Notes: generated by a model not told the origin, from the letters alone. 64,000 nt of DNA from HTCC2207 sp002685195 (GCA_051201675.1 CP179212.1:620001-684000); one strand, 5' to 3'; numbered from the stretch's first letter, positions 24,289 to 34,455 are shown. A program made the numbers and translations.

Positions 24289-25467
24289 TTGACGGAAAGA
24301 ATAAAAATAACAGTGGTTGGATCGGGGTATGTGGGAATGTCACTCTCGGTTCTCTTGGCGCAGCACAACGATGTGACCGTGCTAGATATTGATGCTGAAA
24401 GAGTCGGTAGGATTAACAGTAAGCAATCCACGGTTGCCGATACAGAAATTGAATCATTTTTAGCCGAAAAACCATTGTCCTTGACCGCCACATTAGATGA
24501 GCAAGTCGCCTATAAAGATGCTAGCTTTATTATTGTGGCAACACCCACTGACTATGATTCAGACACAAACCGTTTTGACACGAGCTCAGTGGATGCTGTG
24601 GTTGAGGATGCGCTTACGTTAAATCTCGATGCGTTGGTCGTGATTAAATCGACCATTCCAGTGGGTTACACAAAATCACTTCAAGAAAAATTTGAAACGG
24701 ACCGAGTTATCTTCTCTCCTGAGTTCTTGAGAGAAGGTCAGGCGCTTAAAGATAACCTTTCTCCATCGCGTATTATTGTGGGGAGTCAGTTAAAAGCTGG
24801 AAAGGAGTTCGCCAATCTTTTAGTCGAAGGTGCTGAGAAAAAGGATATTGAAACCTTATTTATCCGTTCAACAGAGGCTGAGGCAGTAAAGTTGTTTTCA
24901 AATACCTACCTTGCCATGCGTGTATCCTTCTTTAATGAGTTGGACTCTTATGCGCTGGCTCATGATTTGGAAACGAAAAACATAATCAATGGTGTTTGCC
25001 TAGATAAGCGGATAGGCGACGGCTATAACAACCCATCATTCGGGTATGGCGGTTATTGCCTACCAAAAGATACTAAGCAGCTACTGGCAAACTATGATCA
25101 GGTGCCGCAGACACTGATTCAGGCGATCGTGTCGTCAAACACGACTCGAAAGGATTTTATCGCGGATGAGATACTAAAGTTAAAGCCAAAAAAAGTTGGG
25201 TTTTACCGCCTTGTTATGAAAGAGGGAAGCGATAACTTTAGATCTTCTGCCATTCAGGGGGTTATGAAGAGGATAAAGGCCAAGGGTACAGAAATTGTTG
25301 TTTATGAGCCAGAGCTTGAAGATAGTGAGTTTTTTGGGTCAAAAGTCATTTCAGATTTGGATGATTTTAAAAAGACGTGCGATGTCATTATTACAAACCG
25401 CAAGGCTGAGTCTTTGAAAGATGTCGAGGATAAGTGTTTTTCTAGAGATATTTTTGGTGAAAGCTAG
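24289..25467 (+). CDS. ugd: UDP-glucose 6-dehydrogenase
   Basis: Oxidises UDP-glucose to UDP-glucuronate with two NAD+. The N-terminal Rossmann motif is VGSGYVGMSLSVLLA, then VIKSTIPVGYT and FSPEFLREGQAL, and the catalytic cysteine lies in FGYGGYCLPKDTKQL. 392 residues matches the short bacterial Ugd type (E. coli 388). TTG 24289 is the apparent start; a good ribosome-binding site is not visible. It implies an acidic sugar in the polymer. Confidence 0.93.
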   Translation: MTERIKITVVGSGYVGMSLSVLLAQHNDVTVLDIDAERVGRINSKQSTVADTEIESFLAEKPLSLTATLDEQVAYKDASFIIVATPTDYDSDTNRFDTSSVDAVVEDALTLNLDALVVIKSTIPVGYTKSLQEKFETDRVIFSPEFLREGQALKDNLSPSRIIVGSQLKAGKEFANLLVEGAEKKDIETLFIRSTEAEAVKLFSNTYLAMRVSFFNELDSYALAHDLETKNIINGVCLDKRIGDGYNNPSFGYGGYCLPKDTKQLLANYDQVPQTLIQAIVSSNTTRKDFIADEILKLKPKKVGFYRLVMKEGSDNFRSSAIQGVMKRIKAKGTEIVVYEPELEDSEFFGSKVISDLDDFKKTCDVIITNRKAESLKDVEDKCFSRDIFGES

Positions 25468-25504
25468 ATCAAGTCATAAGTTAAGCTTGTATAAAAGGTA
25501 GAAG

Positions 25505-26479
25505 ATGAAACTGCTTATCCCAGGTGGCGCAGGTTATATAGGTTCACATATGGTCAGGTATGCGCAGGAGCGTGGCCATGAAGTTGTGGTGCTCGATGAC
25601 TTCTCAACCGGCCATGAGTGGGCGGTAAGAGACTGTGAAATCCTCCGTGTGAACCTCCTTGATCAGGGTAAGCTGTGCCGTTTATTAAACGGGCGTCACT
25701 TTGATGGCGTTATCCACTTTGCAGCTAAATCACTTGTGGGCGAGTCGGTTAAAAAGCCAGACCTATACTACCGAAATAATGTGGTTGGCACGCTTAATCT
25801 TGTTAATGAGATGCTTAACAATGATATTAATAACTTGGTGTTCTCTTCAACAGCCGCTATTTTTGGAAACCCGGTAACGGATAAGATTGCAGAGGGCCAT
25901 CCAAAGAACCCAATAAATCCCTATGGCCAGAGCAAACTCATGGTTGAGAAGATACTCCAAGATATATGCTCGGCCAATGATTTTAATGCCACATGCTTAA
26001 GGTATTTCAATGCCGCTGGGGCGCATGAGTCGGGAGAGATTGGTGAGGCCCATGATCCTGAAACGCATATCATACCAAATGTTTTAAAAGCAGTGCTTTC
26101 AAATACGAGTATTCTAAAGGTATTTGGCGATGATTACCCTACGCCTGACGGGACCTGCGTTCGTGATTATGTGCATGTAACTGATCTTGCTCAGGCACAT
26201 TTGTTGGGGCTTGAATACATGCAAAAAAATAAAGGATTCGCGGCCTTTAACCTGGGTAATGGTCAGGGTTTTTCGGTCCTTCAGGTGATAAAAGGCTGTG
26301 AAAAAGTCACTAATACTAAAATCCCATTTCAGATTGAAGAGCGACGCGAAGGTGATCCTGCTGTACTGGTTTCTGATAATAAGCTCGCTATTGAGGAGAT
26401 TAACTGGAATCCAAAATATAATGATATTAACGATATAATTAAGGGTGCTTGGTTGTGGCACAACAGCGAAGAATGTTAG
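25505..26479 (+). CDS. galE: UDP-glucose 4-epimerase (EPS copy)
   Basis: An extended short-chain dehydrogenase with N-terminal GGAGYIGSHMVRYA, catalytic SSTAAIFG and YGQSK (YxxxK), and the GalE-type C-terminal RRDGDP-like sequence ERREGDPAVLV. 324 residues. Interconverts UDP-Glc and UDP-Gal. It is distinct from the second galE in the Leloir operon at 60424, so this organism keeps separate epimerases for EPS and catabolism, or this one acts on another UDP-sugar. Confidence 0.9.
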   Translation: MKLLIPGGAGYIGSHMVRYAQERGHEVVVLDDFSTGHEWAVRDCEILRVNLLDQGKLCRLLNGRHFDGVIHFAAKSLVGESVKKPDLYYRNNVVGTLNLVNEMLNNDINNLVFSSTAAIFGNPVTDKIAEGHPKNPINPYGQSKLMVEKILQDICSANDFNATCLRYFNAAGAHESGEIGEAHDPETHIIPNVLKAVLSNTSILKVFGDDYPTPDGTCVRDYVHVTDLAQAHLLGLEYMQKNKGFAAFNLGNGQGFSVLQVIKGCEKVTNTKIPFQIEERREGDPAVLVSDNKLAIEEINWNPKYNDINDIIKGAWLWHNSEEC

Positions 26480-26949
26480 AGCCAGATATATTCAAATCCA
26501 TTGTTAAAAATACTCCATTAGTATCAATCGATATCTGCCTCCTTCATGGTGGAAAAATACTTTTGGGTAAGAGAAGTAATGAGCCTCTTAAGGGTAAGTG
26601 GTTCACGCCGGGTGGAAGGATATTTAAAAATGAGTCCTGGCAGGAATGCATTCTTCGAGTTTCACAGTCGGAGCTAGGCTTTGTAATTGACGATCTTTCC
26701 AGTTTCAGGCTCATGGGTGTCTGGGATCATTTCTATGAAAATAGTGTCATGGATAACGATATGTCAACGCATTATGTAAACCTTCCTCACTACTGCATCC
26801 TTGAGACAAGACCGAGTTTATCTATAGATCAGCAGCATAATGATTTGAGGTGGTTTGATCTAGATGAGGTCGCAGGTAAAAATGGTTTTCATGAATATAT
26901 GCAGAGTTATGCATCATGGCTAATCGAAATGGGTAGAGATAATGATTAA
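26473..26949 (+). CDS. gmm: GDP-mannose mannosyl hydrolase (Nudix)
   Basis: About 158 residues. It resembles WcaH/GMM: STPLVS-like KNTPLVSIDICLL, LLGKRSNEPLKGKWFTPGGRI, and the shortened Nudix box GGRIFKNESWQECILRVSQSELG typical of this subfamily, then GVWDHFYENS and THYVNLPHY. It hydrolyses GDP-mannose (and GDP-glucose), controlling the GDP-sugar pool. A longer frame from 26449 overlaps galE by 31 nt; ATG 26473 overlaps the galE stop by 7 nt and matches the family start. The manC start overlaps its end by 8 nt. Confidence 0.88.
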   Translation: MLEPDIFKSIVKNTPLVSIDICLLHGGKILLGKRSNEPLKGKWFTPGGRIFKNESWQECILRVSQSELGFVIDDLSSFRLMGVWDHFYENSVMDNDMSTHYVNLPHYCILETRPSLSIDQQHNDLRWFDLDEVAGKNGFHEYMQSYASWLIEMGRDND

Positions 26950-28348
26950 AGCAGTAGTTATGGCAGGTGGATCTGGTGCTCGGCTCTGGCCACTTTCAAG
27001 GGCAGGTCATCCAAAGCAATTTTTGACCTTGAATGGTAAGGAAACCATGCTGCAATCTACGATGAGGCGTCTAGAGGGTCTTGATATTTCGTCCTCGGTG
27101 ACAATATGCAATGAAGAGCATCGATTTTTTGTTGCTGAGCAGCTCCTAGAAATAGATAAATTGGGTTCTATAATATTAGAACCTGTGGGTAAAAATACGG
27201 CCCCAGCAATAGCGCTTGCTGCGATCATAGGAGATGACGATCCACTCCTTTTGGTACTTGCAGCTGATCACGTTATTCGGGATGAGGTTGCATTTACTAA
27301 TGCTGTAAATAATGCTGTGCCACTGGCTGAATCAGGTAAGCTCGTGACCTTTGGTATAGTTCCAAATATAGCGCATACTGGGTATGGGTATATAAAGATG
27401 GGAGACCAAGTCGACAGCGGATTTGTCGTAGATAAATTCGTGGAAAAGCCATCTAGTGACGTTGCTCAGGATTATATTGAGTCAGGTAGTTATTTATGGA
27501 ACAGTGGCATGTTTCTGTTTAAAGCCAGTCGATACCTCGAAGAATTAAAAAAATTTAGGCCAGATATTTACAAGTCTTGTATAGCCGCTACCGATGAATT
27601 AGAAAATGATTTAGACTTTATAAGGGTTAACAAGGAATTATTTTCCGAATGCCCAAGTGATTCTATAGATTATGCTGTCATGGAAAAAACAGCAGATGCT
27701 ATTGTTGTTCCCATGAATGCGGGCTGGAGTGATATTGGTTCTTGGTCATCACTATGGGATATCTGTAAAAAAGATAAAGAGGGCAATGCTACTGAGGGTG
27801 ATGTGATGCTTCACAACGCTAAAGACTGCTATGTAAGATCGGGTGATAGGTTAGTTGCTGCAGTTGGGATCCATAATTTGGTTATTGTAGACACTAAGGA
27901 TGCCCTTTTGGTTGTGCACAAAGATGCGGTTCAGGATGCAAAGATTATTGCTCAAAAATTAAAAACCGATGAGCGTAGCGAGTGGGATTTACATCGTGAA
28001 GTACATCGACCTTGGGGAAAATATGACTCTGTCGATAATGGTGAGCGATATCAGGTTAAGCGCATTACTGTTAAGCCTGGAGGAAAGCTAAGTGTTCAAA
28101 AGCATCACCATCGTTCAGAACACTGGGTTGTTGTATCTGGAAGTGCAAGGGTGACTAATGGTGATAGAACATTTTTGCTGTCGGAGAATGAGTCCACCTA
28201 TATTCCTGTTAATGTTATTCACGCCCTCGAGAATCCCGGTAAGCATAATCTTGAGCTTATAGAGGTTCAGACTGGTTCGTATCTTGGCGAGGACGATATA
28301 GTTCGGTTTGAAGATATATACGGCAGGGTAAAAAGCGGTTTCAAATAA
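26942..28348 (+). CDS. manC: Mannose-1-phosphate guanylyltransferase / mannose-6-phosphate isomerase
   Basis: A bifunctional type II PMI/GMP of 468 residues. The N-terminal guanylyltransferase carries VMAGGSGARLWPLSRAGHPKQF and FVEKP. The C-terminal cupin isomerase domain (about 350-465) carries PWGKYDSVDNGERYQVKRI, KPGGKLSVQKHHHRSEHW with metal-binding histidines, and YIPVNVIHALENPG. It supplies GDP-mannose together with ManB at 7020; gmd and fcl further downstream convert it to GDP-fucose. Confidence 0.95.
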   Translation: MIKAVVMAGGSGARLWPLSRAGHPKQFLTLNGKETMLQSTMRRLEGLDISSSVTICNEEHRFFVAEQLLEIDKLGSIILEPVGKNTAPAIALAAIIGDDDPLLLVLAADHVIRDEVAFTNAVNNAVPLAESGKLVTFGIVPNIAHTGYGYIKMGDQVDSGFVVDKFVEKPSSDVAQDYIESGSYLWNSGMFLFKASRYLEELKKFRPDIYKSCIAATDELENDLDFIRVNKELFSECPSDSIDYAVMEKTADAIVVPMNAGWSDIGSWSSLWDICKKDKEGNATEGDVMLHNAKDCYVRSGDRLVAAVGIHNLVIVDTKDALLVVHKDAVQDAKIIAQKLKTDERSEWDLHREVHRPWGKYDSVDNGERYQVKRITVKPGGKLSVQKHHHRSEHWVVVSGSARVTNGDRTFLLSENESTYIPVNVIHALENPGKHNLELIEVQTGSYLGEDDIVRFEDIYGRVKSGFK

Positions 28349-28669
28349 GGTCTTTGGTAGCATCAATGCTTGAATTGCAGTGAGCAATACATACGATAGT
28401 TAAATTTGACTCTCGATATTTTAGGCCCGCCGAAATCTAAGCTAATTTTCGATATTCATTAAATGCGAAGAATAAAGTCAAGTTAGATCTGAAAAATACT
28501 GTATATGGTGTCTATGGCGCACTAAAAGAGGCTTCAGACTTGCGTTTGTTATTATAGCTAAGTGCATACCCTAGTTTAAAAAATCGTAGATAAGCCCTAT
28601 CTTTTAATCCACCTCAACAGTTTTTTCCGATACAAACAATAAAATTTTCGAAATTAGGATGCAAATGCT
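28349..28669 (+). other. AT-rich gap before the polymer-specific operon
   Basis: 321 bp with no convincing gene. GGTAGCAT at 28357-28364, followed by ATGCT, has the ops core 3' half but lacks the upstream GGC, so I do not call it an ops site. A TCGATATT direct repeat occurs around 28412 and 28448. The stretch separates precursor genes from the tightly packed transferase block and could hold a secondary promoter; none is clear. Confidence 0.4.
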
Positions 28670-30076
28670 TTGAGTAGTTATGTGAATGTGATGTACCAGG
28701 CAATGTCGGTGACTGTCCTCACAAAATTAGTTGCTTTTTCACGTATCCTAATTTTATTGTTGCTCGTTGGCTTTTCAGCTGAGACAGATGTGTTTTTCTA
28801 TATCCTTCAAATACATGGGCTAGTGCTATTTGCTGGCAATGTTATAGATACTGTTGGCATCCCAAACATAGCTCAGGCGCATTCTACTGAAGATCGGAGA
28901 GTAGCGATCCGCACACTTTGGCGCCAAACACTCCAAGTAGCAGGATGGTCCTCGATTGCATTACTTGTTGCTGGGATTTTAGTGCCGAGTTTCACTGGTT
29001 TTGATATGCAGGCTAAGAAACTCTTAGTGACGATGATTTTGCTATCGATCCCCCATATAATTTTTACATATATTTTTCATTACTATGGAATTTTGACTAG
29101 GGCAAAAAAACAGTATCGTAAATACTATACTGCCCATTTATTGGCAGCCTTGGTATACACGTCTATTTTTTTAGCGGCTGTGCTGCTGAATGGTTTTCAG
29201 ATGATGTATTTACCTTTATTTATGTGCCTTGGAACATTGGCGGGAGTGGTGTTCTTGATGCATGATTCCTCATTTTTGTTCGAGAGTGAAGACTTTAGAC
29301 CGCTCACGAAAAAAAAATTGCTCACTCCTAAGCGGGTGCAATTATTAATTTTTTTGGGATTTTTTTTGCAGTTTATCCTAACATTAGGGTTAGTGCATAC
29401 CATGACGTTTTTCCATGAGAAGGTCGTATCCAGTATTGGTATTGCTCTTGTTGTAGTTGCTTCATTGCGTGGAATTCTGTCATTTGAGCACACTGTAATT
29501 AATCAGATTGTATCAGGACAGCAATCGAAAACCGTCCAATACCTCAAGTTTGTCTTCGAGTTAAGTCTGATCGGTGCGCTGATTGTTGTTAATTTAATAG
29601 GGTTTATCTTTGAGGTTATGTCTATTGATGGAGTGCTTTTTGGAATAAGGAAGGATGTCTTCCTCCCAATTTCGATAGGACTATTAATGTCTGTTCCATT
29701 TCAGGTTTTATATGCTTCTCTATTTAAACTTCATACGGTTTTTGATTTGGAAGCAAAGGCGGCACAAGATCTTCTCGTTACATTATTTGTTTATTTTTCC
29801 ATACTTTATCTTATTTATATTGGTTTCTTTGGATATGAGATAGGTGGTTTTTCGCTCTGTTTGGCTTATGTGATTGTTTGTTTTTTTGCTGCTCGAAACA
29901 TTGGACGAAAACTTGACTTCTCTATTCGTAAATTTTTTCTAAATACTAAGGTCTTACTTCTGATTTCGTCCTTTGCACTAGTTCCTTTCACGAGTCTGTA
30001 TTTTATCGTGCCTACCATTTTAATTTGTGTTTTAAGGTTGATATTTTCAAGGAAATCGTGGGGGTTAAATGTCTAA
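28670..30076 (+). CDS. Wzx-like lipid-linked oligosaccharide flippase (MOP superfamily)
   Basis: 468 residues with about 12-14 predicted membrane segments. The start (YVNVMYQAMSVTVLTKLVAFSRILILLLLVGFSAETDVFFY) resembles the first helix pair of MurJ/Wzx flippases, including the AETDVFF segment. It should move the undecaprenyl-linked repeat unit to the periplasm. TTG 28670 is the likely start, with AGGA at 28655-28658. It begins a run of overlapping genes and overlaps the next by 8 nt. Low GC and AT-ending codons contrast with the upstream precursor genes. Confidence 0.82.
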   Translation: MSSYVNVMYQAMSVTVLTKLVAFSRILILLLLVGFSAETDVFFYILQIHGLVLFAGNVIDTVGIPNIAQAHSTEDRRVAIRTLWRQTLQVAGWSSIALLVAGILVPSFTGFDMQAKKLLVTMILLSIPHIIFTYIFHYYGILTRAKKQYRKYYTAHLLAALVYTSIFLAAVLLNGFQMMYLPLFMCLGTLAGVVFLMHDSSFLFESEDFRPLTKKKLLTPKRVQLLIFLGFFLQFILTLGLVHTMTFFHEKVVSSIGIALVVVASLRGILSFEHTVINQIVSGQQSKTVQYLKFVFELSLIGALIVVNLIGFIFEVMSIDGVLFGIRKDVFLPISIGLLMSVPFQVLYASLFKLHTVFDLEAKAAQDLLVTLFVYFSILYLIYIGFFGYEIGGFSLCLAYVIVCFFAARNIGRKLDFSIRKFFLNTKVLLLISSFALVPFTSLYFIVPTILICVLRLIFSRKSWGLNV

Positions 30077-31304
30077 ATTCATCTCAATTCATTCAGGGGC
30101 TCAGCATTCATACCAAGTAGCTGTAGCATTAAAAAAATGTAATTTGTTACACAAACATTACACTTCGATATACAAGGATTGCGGAGCAATGGCGATTAAT
30201 TTGTCTAGACTTTCACCTAAGTTTAGAAAAGCTATCGCCAATAGATATTCACAATATTTGTCTGCTAGTTATGTTGAAACGATGCCATACTTTGAGCTCA
30301 CAGAGATATTTTTGCGAAGGATCATCGGCAACAATAAATTCACGGTTTCATCTCTGCCGCGGCTACGTGATGAGCTGTTTTCAAAATGGGCAGCAAGTTT
30401 TCTGCAATCCGACATTTCAGGTGTTGTAGGATTTCCAAATTGTAGCCTAGAAGTCTTTAAGAAAGTTAAAAATAATCATTCAAACGCATGCCTTGCTATA
30501 GAGCAACCCATAGGGCACTACTCTTATGCGCAAGAAATCTTTGAAGAAGAGATGCAGCTTCACCCCTCGTTTGCGGACAGTATAACATTTGCCACTCATT
30601 CTCCGAGATTTCAAGCCAGAGTCGATGAAGAGCTGAGTATAAGCACACATATATTTGCTGGATCTAAATTCGTGAAGAGTACGCTTGTGAATGCTGGCTA
30701 TGAGCCTCAAAAGATCTATGTGAACAACTATGGTAGTATTTTTCCTGTAGAAACTACCCATAAAGCTAGTTCTTCGGGGCCACTGAGAATCTTGTTTGTT
30801 GGGCAGGTTTCTCAACGCAAAGGAATCAAATATCTATTTGATGCGGTAAATCAGTTGCGAAGGTCTGGTACCGATGTCCATTTAACTGTAGTTGGAAAGC
30901 TATATGGTGCTGCTGGGTGGATGCCTGACTATGAACCTTTGATTGACGAGTTAATACCTCACGTGTCAAGGGATCGATTGGCCGAAATTTTTCGCGCATC
31001 AGATGTCTTTGTATTACCTTCTCTGTTTGAAGGGTCAGCTCTGGTGGTGTATGAAGCCTTGGCTTTTGGGCTTCCTTGTATTGTGACACCAAACACAGGC
31101 TCCGACTGTATTATAGATGAGATTAATGGAAACATCGTACCAATCCGTCGCGCTGATAGCATCGCTCATGCGCTTCAAAAGTTTGTTGATGACAAAGATT
31201 TGCTATTACAGATGTCAGTAAACGCTCTTAAGAGTGCAGCAGACCTAAGATGGGAAAGTTACCATAGGCGTATGAAAGAAATACTATTTGAAGCAATATC
31301 ATGA
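30069..31304 (+). CDS. GT4-family glycosyltransferase
   Basis: 411 residues, GT-B fold. The C-terminal nucleotide-sugar domain shows LRILFVGQVSQRKGIKYLFDAV, the H-P-type loop FVLPSLFEGSALVVYEALAFGLPCI with the E-x7-E motif, then TPNTGSDCII. A cytoplasmic transferase adding one sugar to the lipid-linked repeat; donor unknown. It overlaps the flippase gene by 8 nt and the next gene by 4 nt. Confidence 0.88.
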   Translation: MSKFISIHSGAQHSYQVAVALKKCNLLHKHYTSIYKDCGAMAINLSRLSPKFRKAIANRYSQYLSASYVETMPYFELTEIFLRRIIGNNKFTVSSLPRLRDELFSKWAASFLQSDISGVVGFPNCSLEVFKKVKNNHSNACLAIEQPIGHYSYAQEIFEEEMQLHPSFADSITFATHSPRFQARVDEELSISTHIFAGSKFVKSTLVNAGYEPQKIYVNNYGSIFPVETTHKASSSGPLRILFVGQVSQRKGIKYLFDAVNQLRRSGTDVHLTVVGKLYGAAGWMPDYEPLIDELIPHVSRDRLAEIFRASDVFVLPSLFEGSALVVYEALAFGLPCIVTPNTGSDCIIDEINGNIVPIRRADSIAHALQKFVDDKDLLLQMSVNALKSAADLRWESYHRRMKEILFEAIS

Positions 31305-32473
31305 AGTTTAGGGCTAGCTTTATATTTGGGTTGATTTGCCTATCTACCTGGTTTACGGGTGTTAGGGAGCTGGGCGTATTTAACACTTCGCTTTTTCTTC
31401 GAATTGGCATTTTGACTTTTGCTGCTATTTGTACGATCATTTATATTTCCGTCAGTGAAAGAAAAACTGTTTGGAGATCCACTGGTCCAGTAACTTTTTT
31501 TGTCTTTTTTTACTCATATTGCCTAATTTCTGCGCTCGGAAATCCCTTTTATCTATTTATGGGCTATAAAATTCTTGAGTGTTTATTGGTAATTGTTGCA
31601 ACATATTTTTTTGTGAATTCAGATTTATCGGTTAACAAGAAGATTCGTTTTTATTTCTTGTTTTTAGCGATAACCATTGCAATCATCGGTATCTCAAGCT
31701 TACTGTACCCTGAGCAGTCTTATATACCTTTGCAATCTGTCTTACCCTTCCGGCTCCGGGGAGAGCTCATTCCTATGAACTCGAATGATCTGGGCTGCCT
31801 TTCTACAGCCCTAATGGCTTTCTTTTTGTGTCTTCGTAGGAGTCCCTTCGGAGTTGCGTTTAGCATCCTATTTGTGGTCCTCTCAGGGAGTAGAGTTTTT
31901 TTAGTGGTAGCAACGCTATTATTAATTTTATTTGCAGCGAGAGAATCAGGTTCATTTACACGACGCTGGGCTAGTTTTGCAATAATAGCGGTTAGCGCTT
32001 TCGGGCTCGTTCTCGTCTACATCGATCCAATCCTAATGATTATGTCTCGGGGCGATGATACGCAGCTTTACACGCTCCATGGTAGGACCTTCTATTGGGG
32101 CCTGGGTCTTGCTGCTTTCATAGAAAGCCCAATTTTCGGCAGTGGTTTTTATGTAACACACAGATTTATGGATTATCTAATGCCGTCTTATGGATTTTCG
32201 AGTCCAACATTCGACAACAGTTTCTTGGATGTAGCTGCAGGCACTGGATTGATAGGCTTGTCTCTTTATATAGGTTTGTTTTTTTGGATGTTTAGGAAAT
32301 CAATGTCATTGCGCGACGATGGTTTAAGGCGATTCTTTTTTGCATCAACTATTATTCTGTTAGCCAGAGGATTAACCGGTCCAGGATTGGTGGTTTACGG
32401 ACATATATTCATTTATTTTATTTTCGTCGTAATGAGCCTGGGCAAGGTAGAAAGCAATGAAATACGAACTTGA
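31301..32473 (+). CDS. Wzy-like O-antigen/EPS polymerase
   Basis: 390 residues with about 10-12 membrane segments and a large periplasmic loop near residues 245-290 (RGDDTQLYTLHGRTFYWGLGL...GSGFYVTHRF). The R-x-n-GR-xxW/Y-like pattern and the position next to wzx support the O-antigen ligase/polymerase family. It joins repeat units in the periplasm with Wzz. As usual for Wzy, sequence identity is low and the call rests on topology and context. Confidence 0.8.
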   Translation: MKFRASFIFGLICLSTWFTGVRELGVFNTSLFLRIGILTFAAICTIIYISVSERKTVWRSTGPVTFFVFFYSYCLISALGNPFYLFMGYKILECLLVIVATYFFVNSDLSVNKKIRFYFLFLAITIAIIGISSLLYPEQSYIPLQSVLPFRLRGELIPMNSNDLGCLSTALMAFFLCLRRSPFGVAFSILFVVLSGSRVFLVVATLLLILFAARESGSFTRRWASFAIIAVSAFGLVLVYIDPILMIMSRGDDTQLYTLHGRTFYWGLGLAAFIESPIFGSGFYVTHRFMDYLMPSYGFSSPTFDNSFLDVAAGTGLIGLSLYIGLFFWMFRKSMSLRDDGLRRFFFASTIILLARGLTGPGLVVYGHIFIYFIFVVMSLGKVESNEIRT

Positions 32474-33362
32474 GTTCCCTCCAATCGTTATTTTTGGGTA
32501 TCGACGGCGTGATGCTTTAGCATTATTGTGGGCTGACTTATGTTGTAATGCTAATTTTAGCAAGCATCCTGTATTTTTATATCTAGATGGAGCAAACGGC
32601 ATTGATGATGAAGAGGACGTTCATCAGGTAAGCGAATTTAGTGATTTCTTGCAGCATGACCATGTGACAGTGGTTCAACGTCCGAAGAATTTTGGGTTAG
32701 CAAATAATATAATTAGTGCTGTGACTGATATTTTAAAGACATATGAGGCGGTCATTGTCTTGGAAGATGATCTTAGGTTGAGTCCATTTTTTCTTGACTA
32801 TATGCGAGCGTCTCTAAAGTTTTATGCTTCTGAAGAATCGGTCGGAGGAATAAGTGGATTTTCCCTAGACTTGCCTTATTCAAGATACTTGGAAAATGAT
32901 AATTATTTTTTGAGGCGGCCTTCCTCTTGGGGTTGGGCAATATGGAAAGATAGATGGAGCGAGATCTCTTGGAATCCAATCAGCGTCAACGAATTTGTCG
33001 CAAACATTTTGCCTATATATATGAGATCTGGACCTGATGTACCTAGAATGTATTTTTCGTATCTGCGGGGTTTGAATAATTCATGGGCTATACGGTGGTG
33101 TTGGCATGTCTTCAGGCGGCGGCAAATCATAGCGTACCCGAGAGATTCTCTAGTAGCAAATATGGGCTTTAATGATCATCGTTCGACCCACTGCAGCGGG
33201 CGTAACTATTATGAGACTCATTTGACTTATGATAGGCAAAGCGACTTCTTTGAGCTGCAAGCTCCTGCTCAGTTGAGAGTTTTATTGAGTTTGCAGTTTT
33301 GGTGGAGATATAGCTTACCTTGTCGAATTTTGATGCGTTTGAAGGAAGTCCTACATGGTTAA
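32457..33362 (+). CDS. GT-A fold glycosyltransferase (GNT-I/GT2-like)
   Basis: 301 residues. The N-terminus IVIFGYRRRDALALLWADL and the acidic metal-binding loop VIVLEDDLRLSPFFLDYM (EDD) mark a GT-A transferase of the type often annotated as glycosyltransferase family 2 or GNT-I-like. RRPSSWGWAIWKDRW follows, as in homologous transferases from polysaccharide loci. It overlaps the Wzy gene by 17 nt and the next transferase by 8 nt. Donor and acceptor unknown. Confidence 0.82.
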   Translation: MKYELEFPPIVIFGYRRRDALALLWADLCCNANFSKHPVFLYLDGANGIDDEEDVHQVSEFSDFLQHDHVTVVQRPKNFGLANNIISAVTDILKTYEAVIVLEDDLRLSPFFLDYMRASLKFYASEESVGGISGFSLDLPYSRYLENDNYFLRRPSSWGWAIWKDRWSEISWNPISVNEFVANILPIYMRSGPDVPRMYFSYLRGLNNSWAIRWCWHVFRRRQIIAYPRDSLVANMGFNDHRSTHCSGRNYYETHLTYDRQSDFFELQAPAQLRVLLSLQFWWRYSLPCRILMRLKEVLHG

Positions 33363-34455
33363 AAGTGGTGTTTTTATATTACATATACCTCCTCCCATTC
33401 ATGGCGCTGCTATGGTTGGAGGGCAAATCATAGAGTGGCTGTCAGATTCCTCAGATATCGAATCACATATTATTTCAATGTCGTTGGTGTCTAAGATAAG
33501 CGACCTTGGTGGGGTTAGCTTTCAAAAGGTCGCTGTTTCGATCGGGTTATTCGTCAAAATTTTGGGTACTCTTATCTGGAAAAGACCAAACTTTATTTAC
33601 TTTACTCCTTCACGTGCGGGTTTTGCTTTCCTTCGTGATCTGCTTTTTTTGCTACCGGTAAAGATGTATGCAAACTTGACTGGCGCGAAAGTATTTCTGC
33701 ATTTTCACACTAGAGGACCGCTACCTGATCAAAAATCTCCGCTTTTCAGATTTTTGTTTAGATTTATGCTTAACAGATCGGAAGTCATTACTCTTTCCGA
33801 TTCGTTGGGTGTTGAAATGAGGCAGTACGGCACTGCGGCCTCTGTGGTCTCTTGTCCAAATGGAGTTCCGGACTATAACGTTGATGGATTCAGTCTTAAT
33901 CCAGACCGATTAGCTTCTGATTCTAGATCTCCAAGGTTTTTGTATCTTTCTAATATGATGCTTGAAAAAGGGTATCGTGAAGTTCTTTCGTATGCTAAAG
34001 CAAACCCACAGGCCAGCTTCGAATTTGCTGGCGCTTGGCATTCGAAAGATGACGAGCTTTATTTTGTAGATTTTTTAGAACAACATAACATGCAAAATGT
34101 TTCATATCTTGGTTTAGTGTCAGGCGATATTAAGCATTCAGTATTTTCAAGAGCCGAAATTTTTATATTTCCCACCTACTATCATTTTGAAGCGTTTCCA
34201 CTTTGCCTTCTTGAAGCGCTTTCCTATGGATTACCTTGCTTGTCAACAGATGTAGGAGCAATTAAAGAAATCGTTGGTGACGCTGGATTGGTCTTATCCT
34301 CGGTTAGTAAGCTTCATGAGGTTATGCCGCATGAGATTGAGGCGTTGCGAGCGCCTGAACTTAGAGAGATTGCAAGAAAACGATATCTTGACAATTTTAC
34401 TGATAAGCAATTTTTGTCTCGATTTAGTGAGATCATCAATGGAGGCGACTCATGA
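33355..34455 (+). CDS. GT4-family glycosyltransferase
   Basis: 366 residues, GT-B fold. The N-terminal glycine-rich loop is PPIHGAAMVGGQIIEWL; the C-terminal domain has RFLYLSNMMLEKGYREVL, then FPTYYHFEAFPLCLLEALSYGLPCLSTDVGAI with the E-x7-E pattern. It adds a sugar to the lipid-linked intermediate. It overlaps both neighbours (8 nt and 4 nt), in one operon. Confidence 0.88.
   Translation: MVKSGVFILHIPPPIHGAAMVGGQIIEWLSDSSDIESHIISMSLVSKISDLGGVSFQKVAVSIGLFVKILGTLIWKRPNFIYFTPSRAGFAFLRDLLFLLPVKMYANLTGAKVFLHFHTRGPLPDQKSPLFRFLFRFMLNRSEVITLSDSLGVEMRQYGTAASVVSCPNGVPDYNVDGFSLNPDRLASDSRSPRFLYLSNMMLEKGYREVLSYAKANPQASFEFAGAWHSKDDELYFVDFLEQHNMQNVSYLGLVSGDIKHSVFSRAEIFIFPTYYHFEAFPLCLLEALSYGLPCLSTDVGAIKEIVGDAGLVLSSVSKLHEVMPHEIEALRAPELREIARKRYLDNFTDKQFLSRFSEIINGGDS

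Noticed and set aside
28357..28364. Second ops-like sequence GGTAGCAT in the 28.35-28.67 kb gap
   Set aside because: Only the 3' half of the ops core matches and the self-pairing GC..GC is absent; such short matches are expected by chance.
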